NCBI GenBank assembly: GCA_049599735.1 | Contig: JBMYOX010000011.1 | Span: forward strand, 1 to 64,000 | Source: Pontibacterium sp049599735 | GTDB lineage: Bacteria; Pseudomonadota; Gammaproteobacteria; Pseudomonadales; Balneatricaceae | Length of the DNA: 64,000 nucleotides | Reading direction: 5' to 3' | Shown here: piece by piece, positions 25,637-34,136 of the stretch | Layout of the letters: every line of letters begins with the position of its first letter | Position numbering within the stretch: the stretch's first letter is position 1 | Made by a program: the position numbers and the translations under genes | The notes under the pieces: generated by a model | What the model saw: the letters and a program-made list of their open reading frames with translations, nothing else | What the model was told of the DNA's origin: nothing | Database searches by the model: none

Positions 25637-26365
25637 CTATTCAGTCCGCTCGAACATCAGATCCCAGACACCGTGGCCAAGTCGTTCACCACGTTTCTGA
25701 AATTTAGTCACAGGACGCCATTCAGGCTGGGGAGAGTACTGCCCTTCGCCTGCAACATTCTCGTAGCCTTCAGCGACATTCATCACGTCCATCATGTGCT
25801 CGGCATAGTTTTCCCAATCGGTCGCCATATGGAAAACACCGCCCACTTTAAGCTTGCTGCGCACGGCCTGAGCAAATTCCGGCTGTACGATGCGGCGCTT
25901 GTGGTGTTTCTTTTTATGCCAGGGATCAGCAAAGAACAGTTGCAAAGTATCGAGGCTATTATCGGGAATGCACTGGGCCAGTACTTCTATGGCATCATCG
26001 CAGTACACACGGATATTATGCACTTTTTGCTCCAGCGCGTTGTTCAGCAGGCGACCAACACCCGGACGGTGAACTTCGATACCAATATAGTTTTTTTCCG
26101 GCTGGTCTTTGGCCATAGAAAGCAGTGAGTCGCCCATACCAAAACCGATTTCCAGTACCACCGGTGCTGTGCGGCCAAAGGCCTCATCAATAGCCAGTTT
26201 ACCGGCGGAAAGCTCCAGCCCCAGTTCAGGCCAGGCTTCATCAAAACCTCGCTGCTGACCTTCGGTCATACGTCCTGCGCGTAATACAAAGCTGCGAACC
26301 TTACGCATGTATTTTTCTTCGCCCGCTTCGGTTTCAGGCAGAGTATTTTGCTGTTCTTCAGTCAT
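25637..26365 (-). CDS. trmB: tRNA (guanine-N7-)-methyltransferase TrmB
   Basis: 242-residue SAM-dependent enzyme forming m7G46 in tRNA. The motif I region is VVLEIGFGMGDSLL (about 70-83), followed by YIGIEVHRPGVG and LFFADPWHKKKHHKRR, the substrate-binding signature (about 143-158). The C-terminus is TKFQKRGERLGHGVWDL. It lies downstream of thiG on the same strand, as in Pseudomonas, but a terminator separates them. Confidence 0.96.
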   Translation of the reverse strand: MTEEQQNTLPETEAGEEKYMRKVRSFVLRAGRMTEGQQRGFDEAWPELGLELSAGKLAIDEAFGRTAPVVLEIGFGMGDSLLSMAKDQPEKNYIGIEVHRPGVGRLLNNALEQKVHNIRVYCDDAIEVLAQCIPDNSLDTLQLFFADPWHKKKHHKRRIVQPEFAQAVRSKLKVGGVFHMATDWENYAEHMMDVMNVAEGYENVAGEGQYSPQPEWRPVTKFQKRGERLGHGVWDLMFERTE

Positions 26366-26393
26366 GATGTGTTTCTTAACAAATTCAGTCTTT

Positions 26394-26426
26394 AAAAAAT
26401 AAGGCCCGATAACAGAGACCGGGCCT
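26394..26426 (-). terminator. rho-independent terminator after thiG
   Basis: On the minus strand the stem AGGCCCG/CGGGCCT, with a loop of about 12 bases, is followed by TATTTTTT. It ends the DUF423-thiS-thiG unit before trmB. Confidence 0.85.
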
Positions 26427-26445
26427 GTGGATAACCTGATTAAGC

Positions 26446-27237
26446 TTATTTGATCAGGCCGTCCATCGGGGAGGAAGCACTGGCGTACTTTTTACGGGGC
26501 ATACGCCCTGCAAGGTAAGCTTCACGACCGGCTTCAATGGCTTTGCGCATGGCTGAGGCCATCATTTCCGGATGAGTCGCGGCAGCAATAGCAGTATTCA
26601 TCAGCACACCTTCACAACCCATTTCCATAGCAATTGCCGCATCTGATGCAGTACCTACACCGGCATCTACCAGGACAGGCACTTTGGCGCTTTCCATTAT
26701 AATTTTGATATTATGCGGGTTCAAAATACCCAGGCCCGAGCCAATCAAGGAACCCAGTGGCATCACCGCCACACAACCCATGTCTTCCAGTTGTTTTGCA
26801 ACAATAGGATCATCGTTGCAATAAACCATCACATCAAAGCCATCTTTAACCAGAATTTCAGTGGCTTTAATGGTTTCAACCATGTTCGGGTAAAGGGTTT
26901 TCTGATCACCCAGCACTTCCAGTTTCACCAGGTTATGGCCACCCAGCAACTCACGAGCCAGACGACAGGTACGTACGGCATCTTCAGCGGTATAACAGCC
27001 TGCGGTGTTTGGCAAAATGGTGTATTTATCCGGTGAAATCACGTCTAGCAAATTAGGCTCATCCGGATTCTGGCCGATATTGGTACGGCGTACAGCCAGG
27101 GTGACAATTTCCGCGCCACTGGCTGCAATAGCCTCGCGGGTTTCGTCCATATCTTTGTATTTGCCGGTGCCTACTAACAGGCGGGAATTGTAGCTTTTAC
27201 CGGCGATAACCAATGCATCGTTTAACTGCTCTGACAT
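26446..27237 (-). CDS. thiG: thiazole synthase ThiG
   Basis: 263-residue TIM-barrel enzyme that forms the thiazole phosphate of thiamine from deoxyxylulose phosphate, dehydroglycine and ThiS-thiocarboxylate. Visible landmarks: SRLLVGTGKYKD (about 19-30), VRRTNIGQ, LPNTAGCYTAEDAVR, LVKLEVLGD with the catalytic Lys, VLVDAGVGTASDAAIAMEMGC and VLMNTAIA. It lies 52 bp downstream of thiS. No TPP riboswitch was recognised upstream. Confidence 0.97.
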   Translation of the reverse strand: MSEQLNDALVIAGKSYNSRLLVGTGKYKDMDETREAIAASGAEIVTLAVRRTNIGQNPDEPNLLDVISPDKYTILPNTAGCYTAEDAVRTCRLARELLGGHNLVKLEVLGDQKTLYPNMVETIKATEILVKDGFDVMVYCNDDPIVAKQLEDMGCVAVMPLGSLIGSGLGILNPHNIKIIMESAKVPVLVDAGVGTASDAAIAMEMGCEGVLMNTAIAAATHPEMMASAMRKAIEAGREAYLAGRMPRKKYASASSPMDGLIK

Positions 27238-27289
27238 CTTTGTATTCCCAGATTTTCTTTAGGATTGTCGTGATCGTTGCCAGGCTGAT

Positions 27290-27490
27290 TCAGCCGCCAC
27301 CGATCGCGTGCACAATTTCTACATTATCGTTTTGCGACAGCACCGTGGCAGGGTGCTCACTGCGCGGAATAATTTCCATATTCAGCTCAATCGCAATGCG
27401 TTTCTCTGCCAGACCGAGCTGCTCAACCAAGTCTGCCAGCGATGCACCCTCGTCGAGCTCCAACGTGTCACCATTTAGCTTAATTTGCAT
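27290..27490 (-). CDS. thiS: sulfur carrier protein ThiS
   Basis: 66-residue ubiquitin-fold protein that carries sulfur as a C-terminal thiocarboxylate to ThiG. It begins MQIKLNGD and ends AIGGG; the terminal Gly-Gly is essential in the family, and here one further Gly follows. The 5' end overlaps the DUF423 gene by 11 bp, implying coupling. Confidence 0.94.
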   Translation of the reverse strand: MQIKLNGDTLELDEGASLADLVEQLGLAEKRIAIELNMEIIPRSEHPATVLSQNDNVEIVHAIGGG

Positions 27491-27911
27491 TGATCTGATT
27501 CCTGGTCAATTTAAATGCTGTATAAAAAAGTGCTGCCCAGCCGGTTAAAAAAGCCAGCCCGCCTATCGGTGTCACCGCACCCAACCAGTGGGTGCCGGTT
27601 AAGGCTAACAGGTAAAGACTGCCGGAAAATAACAGGATGCCGATCAGAAAACCCCAGCCAGCAAGACTCAGCGCACGTTCTGAATAAGTAACACCGGTAC
27701 AGGCCAGCAGCACAACGGCCAGCAATGCCAGCGTATGATAAAACTGGTATTGCACAGCGGTTTGAAAAACGTCCATCAGATGGGATGGCAACCGGCCACG
27801 CAGGCCATGAGCGCCAAAAGCCCCCAAGGCAACTGCGGTAAAACCACTGACCGATGCACAGAACAAGAAAAAACGGGTTGGCATAAAATTCTCTATCTGG
27901 CTGAACAGCAA
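27480..27911 (-). CDS. DUF423 membrane protein (YgdD-like)
   Basis: 143-residue protein with about four hydrophobic segments, including FTAVALGAFGAHGLRGRL (the DUF423 signature, about 20-37), YHTLALLAVVLLA and the GTHWLGAVTPIGGLAFLTGW stretch near 104-123. Function unknown. It lies between the rpoH terminator and thiS and overlaps thiS by 11 bp. Confidence 0.9.
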   Translation of the reverse strand: MLFSQIENFMPTRFFLFCASVSGFTAVALGAFGAHGLRGRLPSHLMDVFQTAVQYQFYHTLALLAVVLLACTGVTYSERALSLAGWGFLIGILLFSGSLYLLALTGTHWLGAVTPIGGLAFLTGWAALFYTAFKLTRNQINAN

Positions 27912-27943
27912 TTATACAAGAAAGCAGGCCCTGCTACAGAAAC

Positions 27944-27969
27944 AAAAAGAGCCGCAAACAGGCGGCTCT
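27944..27969 (-). terminator. rho-independent terminator after rpoH
   Basis: On the minus strand AGAGCCGC, a CTGTTT loop, then GCGGCTCT is followed by TTTTG. The 8-bp GC-rich stem sits 23 bp after the rpoH stop. Confidence 0.88.
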
Positions 27970-27991
27970 CTCAGGTGAAGCGGACGCCGGG

Positions 27992-28846
27992 TCAGGCTTC
28001 CATCACCGTTCGAATCTTTTTCATGGCATTTTTTTCCAGCTGCCGGATACGCTCCGCCGACACCTGATATTTAGCGGCCAGCTCGTGCAGGGTAGATTTT
28101 TCTTCACTTAGCCAACGTTGAATCAAAATATCCTGACTGCGCTCATCCAAATTTTTCATCGCCTGCATCAGGCGCTGCTGAGAATCGGCTTCCCAGTCGG
28201 CGGCTTCGGCCTGCGTCGCCGGGTTTGCACTCAGGTCTTCCAGATAATGAGCCGGTGCGTAAGCCGGTGCTTCATCGTCATCACCCACAGGGGCATCAAA
28301 CGCCGTATCGTTGGACGCCAGACGGCCTTCCATTTCACGTACGGTTTTTGCTTCTACGCCAAGGTCGTTTGCAACGGCATTAACCTCGTCGTTGGTCATC
28401 CAGCTCAGACCCTTTTTCTTAGAACGCAGATTAAAGAACAATTTGCGCTGGGCCTTGGTGGTGGCCACTTTTACGATACGCCAGTTACGCAGAATAAACT
28501 CATGCATTTCAGCTTTGATCCAGTGCACCGCAAAGGACACCAGACGCACACCCATTGTAGGATCAAAACGGCGCACAGCTTTCATCAGGCCAACATTACC
28601 TTCCTGCACCAGATCACCCAGGGGTAAACCATAACCCGAATAAGAACGGGCAACATGAACCACAAAGCGCAGATGAGACATGACCAACTGACGAGCGGCT
28701 TCCACATCTTCATCGTAATAAAGACGGTCAGCCAGTGTCCTTTCCTCTTCAACAGTCAAAATAGAAATCGCGCTGATTGACTGTACATAGGCCTCCAGGT
28801 TGCGTCCCGGAGAGAGAATGTCGATGGTTTGTAAGCTTTTGCTCAA
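27992..28846 (-). CDS. rpoH: RNA polymerase heat-shock sigma factor RpoH (sigma-32)
   Basis: 284-residue sigma-70 family factor controlling heat-shock genes. The RpoH box QRKLFFNLR is near residue 132. Region 2 shows GLPLGDLVQEGNVGLMKAV and FAVHWIKAEMHEFILRN. Region 4 shows STLHELAAKYQVSAERIRQLEKNAM. It lies downstream of ftsYEX, as in most gammaproteobacteria, with a 144-bp gap that should contain its own promoters. Confidence 0.97.
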   Translation of the reverse strand: MSKSLQTIDILSPGRNLEAYVQSISAISILTVEEERTLADRLYYDEDVEAARQLVMSHLRFVVHVARSYSGYGLPLGDLVQEGNVGLMKAVRRFDPTMGVRLVSFAVHWIKAEMHEFILRNWRIVKVATTKAQRKLFFNLRSKKKGLSWMTNDEVNAVANDLGVEAKTVREMEGRLASNDTAFDAPVGDDDEAPAYAPAHYLEDLSANPATQAEAADWEADSQQRLMQAMKNLDERSQDILIQRWLSEEKSTLHELAAKYQVSAERIRQLEKNAMKKIRTVMEA

Positions 28847-28990
28847 GGTTCTGACCTCGTATCACACTGCGAATTTTCACTCGCAAATATGACCTGATTC
28901 CTGATAATTAGTTCAGATACTGTGATCTGGTGACCAAAGTGAACCGGTAAAAATAACGGGGAATTGTTAAAAATTCAAGTATCGTCGCCG

Positions 28991-30025
28991 TTAATGCGGT
29001 TCAATCTCTCTTAAATGACGACCCACCGCTAACCAGGCGCCCAAAAAGCCCAACAGTGTACTGGTTAAGACCAGTACTAAAGAGCCCATCCAGCCCAACC
29101 CCTGTACTTCAAAACTGCTTTCATAAAGGGTCACCAGCCGGTCAACCGGTTGTTCGATCAACAGCAGGCTAATCTGAATCAGTACCCAGGCAAACACCCC
29201 ACCCAGCAATCCAAACCAAATACCCGTATATAAAAAAGGCCGCCGCACCCAGGCATTAGTGGCGCCCACCAGCTTGGCAACCACAATTTCATCACGCCGG
29301 TTTTCAATCGCCAGACGAATACTGTTACCCACCACCAGCAATACCGCCATAGCCAGCAAGCTGCCAAAGACCAGCACCGCCCGTTTAGTCAGCATAATAA
29401 AGGCGGACAGACGCTGCACCCAGGCCATATCCAGTACCGCCTCTTCCACCTCAGGCAGAGCCTGAAGCTGCTGTTCTAAAAGACCAAGTGCGGCATTATT
29501 ACTTTTAACAGGCAACGCTAGAATCACTGCGGGCAAGGGATTACCTGCAAGGTATTGCAAAACATCATCCATGCCGGTGGCCTGACGGAATTCAAGCAAA
29601 CCCTGCTCCGGGCTCACCAGTTCAACTGCGGCCAGATCATCACGCAACAACAACTGCCGACTCAGACGTTCGGCGGCCTGCTCTTCAACTTCCGTATGCA
29701 AGTAGAGTGAAATGCGTGGCTCAGCGCCCCAGTTAATACTGAGTTGCTGCAAATTTTTCAGCCCCGCAAACAAAGCGCCCGGCAAGGCCAGAGAAATAGC
29801 CAATACAGCCAGCGTCATAATCGTGGCCAGCGGCGTGCTCCAGAGTTTGTGGTAAGCCTTGGCCGCCACTTCCAGGTGATTTTTTGTCCAGCTATGCCAC
29901 TGATCAATAAAGCGTATTTTGTGGCGCTGCGCCCCTTTACGGGGTGTCTGGGTTGTCTGTGGTTTTGTATTTAACGTGGGCTCTGTGCGTACAGCACCCC
30001 GTTTCCGTTCACCTGATTTAGCCAC
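28991..30025 (-). CDS. ftsX: cell division protein FtsX
   Basis: 344-residue inner-membrane permease-like protein of the FtsEX complex, which controls periplasmic amidases (through EnvC-type activators) and divisome assembly. A basic N-terminal cytoplasmic tail (about 1-55) precedes helix 1 (TIMTLAVLAISLALPGALF). A periplasmic loop follows to about 215, then three helices. AKLVGATNAWVRRPFLYTG is the typical cytoplasmic segment before helix 3. The start is GTG and overlaps ftsE by 8 bp. Confidence 0.95.
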   Translation of the reverse strand: MAKSGERKRGAVRTEPTLNTKPQTTQTPRKGAQRHKIRFIDQWHSWTKNHLEVAAKAYHKLWSTPLATIMTLAVLAISLALPGALFAGLKNLQQLSINWGAEPRISLYLHTEVEEQAAERLSRQLLLRDDLAAVELVSPEQGLLEFRQATGMDDVLQYLAGNPLPAVILALPVKSNNAALGLLEQQLQALPEVEEAVLDMAWVQRLSAFIMLTKRAVLVFGSLLAMAVLLVVGNSIRLAIENRRDEIVVAKLVGATNAWVRRPFLYTGIWFGLLGGVFAWVLIQISLLLIEQPVDRLVTLYESSFEVQGLGWMGSLVLVLTSTLLGFLGAWLAVGRHLREIEPH

Positions 30026-30677
30026 CGGTCACCAGCCTCCCCTTATCCAGCGTCAGAATACGGTTAGGCATCTGTGAAATCAGCCCCAGATCGTGACTGG
30101 CAATTAATACCGCAGTACCGTGGCGATTAAACTCGGTAAACAGCCGCATAATCTCTTCAGACAAAGCCGGATCCAGGTTACCGGTTGGCTCATCGGCCAG
30201 CAAAAGCTGAGGTTTGTTAACAATCGCACGGGCGATGCCCACACGCTGCTGCTCGCCTGTGGATAAAGTAATAGGGGTCATTTTTTCTTTCTGCAACAAA
30301 CCCACTTTATCCAGCGCAGCACGTACCCTGCGCCCGATATCATCCAGCGAGTAGCCCGATATCTCCAAAGGCAGGGCAATATTGTCGAAGACAGTGCGAT
30401 CAAAGAGTAACTGATGATTTTGAAAGACCACCCCTATTTTACGGCGTAAGTAGGGTATTTCAGCTGAGCCAAAGTTTGCCAGGTTCTCTCCATCCACATA
30501 AACACTGCCCTGGCTGGGCCTTTGCATCAACATAATCAACTTTAATAAAGTGCTTTTTCCCGCGCCTGAATGGCCGGTCAGAAAAGCCATTTCACCCTGT
30601 TGCAGGGTGAAATCCACCCCTCTGAGGGCTTCATAACCATTGTCAAAACGCTGGCTCACTTTATCAAAGCGGATCAT
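30018..30677 (-). CDS. ftsE: cell division ATP-binding protein FtsE
   Basis: 219-residue ABC ATPase partner of FtsX. Walker A GHSGAGKST (about 36-44), Q-loop VFQNHQLL, signature LSTGEQQRVGIARA, Walker B LLLADEPTGNLDP and H-loop ASHDLGL are all intact. The signature is LSTGEQ where LSGGQ is usual, a common FtsE form. It lies 6 bp downstream of ftsY. Confidence 0.97.
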   Translation of the reverse strand: MIRFDKVSQRFDNGYEALRGVDFTLQQGEMAFLTGHSGAGKSTLLKLIMLMQRPSQGSVYVDGENLANFGSAEIPYLRRKIGVVFQNHQLLFDRTVFDNIALPLEISGYSLDDIGRRVRAALDKVGLLQKEKMTPITLSTGEQQRVGIARAIVNKPQLLLADEPTGNLDPALSEEIMRLFTEFNRHGTAVLIASHDLGLISQMPNRILTLDKGRLVTGG

Positions 30678-30683
30678 GGTTTT

Positions 30684-31976
30684 TTACTCTTCAAACAAGG
30701 CGTCAACAAACTGCCCGGCATGGAACGGACGCAAGTCATCAATTTGCTCGCCCACACCAATAAAGCGGATTGGCAGCTCCATTTGTTTAGCAATCGCAAA
30801 AATCACCCCACCTTTAGCGGTACCATCCAGCTTGGTCAGGGTGATACCACTGACACCCACTGAATCACGGAAGTGTTTCGCCTGGCTCAGAGCGTTCTGA
30901 CCCGTACCGGCATCCAGCACCAGCATCACTTCGTGAGGTGCATCCGGGGCCAGTTTTTTCATCACCCGCACTACTTTTTCCAGTTCCTGCATCAGGTGAT
31001 CTTTATTCTGCAAGCGACCGGCTGTATCTGCGATAAGCACATCAATATTTTTGGCCTGGGCAGACTGCAGCGCATCGTAGATCACCGAGGCGGAGTCAGC
31101 ACCTGTATGCTGTGCTACCACAGGCACATCGTTACGATCACCCCAAACCTGTAACTGCTCAACTGCCGCCGCACGGAAAGTATCACCCGCCGCCAGCATT
31201 ACCGACTTACCCTGAGCCTGAAAACGTTTGGACAACTTACCAATAGTAGTGGTTTTACCCACACCGTTCACACCCACCATCAGGATAACAAAAGGCCCGT
31301 CACGGGTTTCTACCTGCAGCGGTTCATCCACATCATTCAGCAGAGAAGCCAGCTCTTCTTTTAACGCAGCCTGCAGTGCCGGTGCATCGTTCAGCAGTTT
31401 ACGCTCAACTTTGTCGGTCAGGCGGCCGATGATTTCCGAGGTGGCTTCAACCCCCACATCAGAGGTTAACAACAGGGTTTCTATCTCTTCGAGCAGATCT
31501 TCATCGATCTCTTTGGCGCCCAGAAAGATATTGCCCAGTTGTTTGGTCAGATTTTCTTTAGTACGGCCCAGTCCCGCTTTAATACGCGCAAAGAAACGGC
31601 CTTTCTTTTCTTCTTTTTCTTCAACGGGTTCTATAGCAGCAACAGACTCAGATACGGGCTCATAAGTCGCTTCAATAACAGGTTCAGTTACTGTTTCAAC
31701 AACAGCCTCGGGAACCTGAACTGGCACAACAGCTTCTATTGCTGCCTCTGGCGTAGTGACTGTTTCTGCAGCATCTACCGGAAGCGGTACAATGTCCGGG
31801 GCCTGTTCAGGCGCGACAACTTGCGCACTGGACAATTGCGCTTCCGCGGATGAGCCGGTTTCAGGCTCAGCTGAGGATTCAGGGGCAACCTCGGGTGCCT
31901 GAACGTCCTCAACTGAAGCCACTTTATCCTTCTCAGCATCTCCACTACCAAATAGTGATTTCAGCTTTTTAAACAT
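30684..31976 (-). CDS. ftsY: signal recognition particle receptor FtsY
   Basis: 430-residue SRP-GTPase that docks ribosome-SRP complexes to the membrane translocon. An acidic Pro/Val/Glu-rich A domain (about 20-125) leads to the NG domain: G1 GVNGVGKTTTIGK, G2 DTFRAAAVEQL, G3 DTAGRLQNK, G4 TKLDGTAKGG and the closing GVGEQIDDLRPF. First gene of ftsY-ftsE-ftsX; the 255-bp region upstream is shared with the divergent M16 gene. Confidence 0.97.
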   Translation of the reverse strand: MFKKLKSLFGSGDAEKDKVASVEDVQAPEVAPESSAEPETGSSAEAQLSSAQVVAPEQAPDIVPLPVDAAETVTTPEAAIEAVVPVQVPEAVVETVTEPVIEATYEPVSESVAAIEPVEEKEEKKGRFFARIKAGLGRTKENLTKQLGNIFLGAKEIDEDLLEEIETLLLTSDVGVEATSEIIGRLTDKVERKLLNDAPALQAALKEELASLLNDVDEPLQVETRDGPFVILMVGVNGVGKTTTIGKLSKRFQAQGKSVMLAAGDTFRAAAVEQLQVWGDRNDVPVVAQHTGADSASVIYDALQSAQAKNIDVLIADTAGRLQNKDHLMQELEKVVRVMKKLAPDAPHEVMLVLDAGTGQNALSQAKHFRDSVGVSGITLTKLDGTAKGGVIFAIAKQMELPIRFIGVGEQIDDLRPFHAGQFVDALFEE

Positions 31977-32231
31977 CTTGGTTCCTCATGAAACATAACA
32001 AGCTTCAGCACCGGCCAGTCAACCCTGACACAGGGCCCCTGATACCGTTACTCTATAATTCCGGGCTCGTGCAGACAGCGGTTAAACAAAACTCAGCCTG
32101 TCTGCCGATCTTTTCGGGGCCATGATTAAACGACCACATCGTAAATCTTAAATTTAACGCTTTGATTTACCGTCGGGTATCTTATCATAGAGCACAGATA
32201 ACCATACTAAGGAAAGGACAGCACAAGGCCA

Positions 32232-33434
32232 ATGTCTGACGCATACAAACCCCTGTTTAACCGAACCTATCTCAGAATACTGGTATGGGGTTCCGCCATT
32301 GCTGTTCTGTTTCTGGCGACACTGGGTGATGACCAGCCTGACTATCTGACGCTGGAATCTGACAAGCAAACACCGGTTTACTGGGTTGACTATGAATCAG
32401 CATCCACCGAGCTGACACTTTTGCTACCCACCGGCAGCGCCCTGAGCACCGGAGAAAAAATCCAACAAAGCCTGCTGAGCCTTGTATTGGAAAGCCAGCT
32501 AAGTGCGGTACAGCTGCCCCCGGCAATCACCTGGCAGATTCAAAAATCCGCTGATCATCTGGCACTGACGTTCAGCGGCAAAACACTGGATGGCCTTCCA
32601 GACTGGACAAAACTGCTGAGCGCCCTGAATCAGCCGGTTGATGCAGCCGACTGGCATCGACTGGCCGAAAAGTTTAAGGCGAGGATCTATTTACAGTCTC
32701 ATCAGGTCGATAACAAATTGCTGGCCGCCTATTTTAAACAGTTATCCGGCGGTGATCTTGCTGACCCCCTGTCCAGGCTCAGCAATCGTTATCAGAGCAT
32801 GCTGTCCCGTGTCCGCTTTTTCCTGAGCGGCGAAGAGGTAGAAGAGCTGGCTGAGACTTTGATTGATCAACTACCCAAAAACCAGCCCACTGCGCTTCCG
32901 CTACGAATGCTGAATATCACAGCGACTCAAAAAAGCCTGCCCTTTACCAACGACAGTCGTTATCACCTGCTGATCGGCGGGCCTGTTCCTGCACGCACCA
33001 ACGCTCTTTTTGCAGCTCACCGCCTGGCCGCTCACAGCCTCCAGATCGCGTTAAATCAACAGGCTCAACAACAGGGATTTGAGTATCGTATGCTCTGGTC
33101 TTCATTGCAGGATGCCGGTTATCAGGCCCTGCTGTTACACAGTGACCTGCCCCTGGCTAATCAGCTACAAGCCATTAATAACAAACTCAGCCCTGAACTA
33201 GTCACACAAAGCCGCGAGCAACTGATCACTCAGTGGCAAACCCGTATGTCAGAGGAAGGCAATCAAGTTGAGGCCTTAAAGGTTGTGGCTTTTTATGGTT
33301 TGCCTGACGATACCCTTAAGCAATACCCTCAACAATTACGGGCCCTGTCCATAGAACAGGTATTACAAATCGCTCAGCAGAGCATTCAGCCGGATCAGCA
33401 GATCCGTATTCAATTAACCGCTAATCCAAAGTGA
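32232..33434 (+). CDS. M16 peptidase-like protein lacking the zinc motif
   Basis: 400-residue protein anchored by one N-terminal helix (ILVWGSAIAVLFLATLG, about 14-30). Overall pattern and position between ftsY and rsmD fit the M16 (insulinase/PqqL) peptidase pair found there in Pseudomonas, with segments such as LTLLLPTGSAL and GSVARTNALFAAHRLAA-like helices. The HxxEH zinc motif is absent, so it corresponds to the non-catalytic member. The catalytic partner is not in the window. Family assignment is moderate because the sequence is divergent. Confidence 0.7.
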   Translation: MSDAYKPLFNRTYLRILVWGSAIAVLFLATLGDDQPDYLTLESDKQTPVYWVDYESASTELTLLLPTGSALSTGEKIQQSLLSLVLESQLSAVQLPPAITWQIQKSADHLALTFSGKTLDGLPDWTKLLSALNQPVDAADWHRLAEKFKARIYLQSHQVDNKLLAAYFKQLSGGDLADPLSRLSNRYQSMLSRVRFFLSGEEVEELAETLIDQLPKNQPTALPLRMLNITATQKSLPFTNDSRYHLLIGGPVPARTNALFAAHRLAAHSLQIALNQQAQQQGFEYRMLWSSLQDAGYQALLLHSDLPLANQLQAINNKLSPELVTQSREQLITQWQTRMSEEGNQVEALKVVAFYGLPDDTLKQYPQQLRALSIEQVLQIAQQSIQPDQQIRIQLTANPK

Positions 33435-33446
33435 GCCCAAACCTGC

Positions 33447-34076
33447 ATGGGAAGACGTCATCCAGCCCGCAATACTAATAACAAGCCCAATACAGCGACC
33501 TCTCAGTTAAGAATTATTGGCGGTGAGTGGCGTGGCCGCCGTATCGACTTTGCCCCTGTGCCCGGACTGCGCCCGACACCAGATCGGGTACGGGAAACCC
33601 TGTTTAACTGGTTGCAGCCTTATATCGCAGGTGCCCGCTGCCTGGATCTTTTCAGTGGTAGTGGTGCGCTGGGTTTAGAAGCTTTATCGCGAGGTGCAGA
33701 ATCCGTCACTTTTGTGGATCAGGAACCTTCAGTGGCGCGCCAGTTAAAACAAAATCTGCAACTGCTGAAATCCGGGCGTGGTGATGTGATCCAGGCTTCA
33801 GTACCTCAATGGCTGGCCAGCCGGGAAACCGATCTGGAGGCGCAGTATGATATCGTCTTTATGGATCCGCCTTTTCGAAAGGATCTGGCCGCACCTTGCT
33901 GTGAATGGCTGGAAACACGTAATTTACTGGCCGAAGGTGCCATTATCTATGTGGAAACGGAAGCTGAGCTAAGTACCGCTATCACACCCGTAACCTGGCT
34001 GCCTCACCGCCAGAAGCAGGCAGGCCAGGTATCCTATCGCCTGTTTATACGCCCTGAAGCTGACGAATTAGATTAA
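33447..34076 (+). CDS. rsmD: 16S rRNA (guanine966-N2)-methyltransferase RsmD
   Basis: 209-residue SAM-dependent enzyme forming m2G966 of 16S rRNA. After a basic tail (1-20) come LRIIGGEWRGRRIDF, PTPDRVRETLFNWL, motif I CLDLFSGSGALGLEALSRGA (about 65-84), and the catalytic motif IV IVFMDPPF (about 134-141). It starts 13 bp after the M16 gene and is probably cotranscribed. Confidence 0.96.
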   Translation: MGRRHPARNTNNKPNTATSQLRIIGGEWRGRRIDFAPVPGLRPTPDRVRETLFNWLQPYIAGARCLDLFSGSGALGLEALSRGAESVTFVDQEPSVARQLKQNLQLLKSGRGDVIQASVPQWLASRETDLEAQYDIVFMDPPFRKDLAAPCCEWLETRNLLAEGAIIYVETEAELSTAITPVTWLPHRQKQAGQVSYRLFIRPEADELD

Positions 34077-34089
34077 AAAGCCAGGCACT

Positions 34090-34119
34090 GATCAGGAAGT
34101 AATATTAACCTTCCTGATC
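34090..34119. terminator. hairpin between convergent rsmD and M48 genes
   Basis: A perfect 10-bp inverted repeat GATCAGGAAG/CTTCCTGATC (34090-34099 with 34110-34119) surrounds a 10-base A/T loop. No clear T-run follows, so terminator function is probable only from position. Confidence 0.55.
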
Positions 34120-34136
34120 AGGCCTCTGCTGCAAAA

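Noticed and set aside
27230..27990. TPP riboswitch for the thiSG unit
   Set aside because: No CTGAGA/ACC-type THI-box elements were found upstream of thiS or the DUF423 gene.
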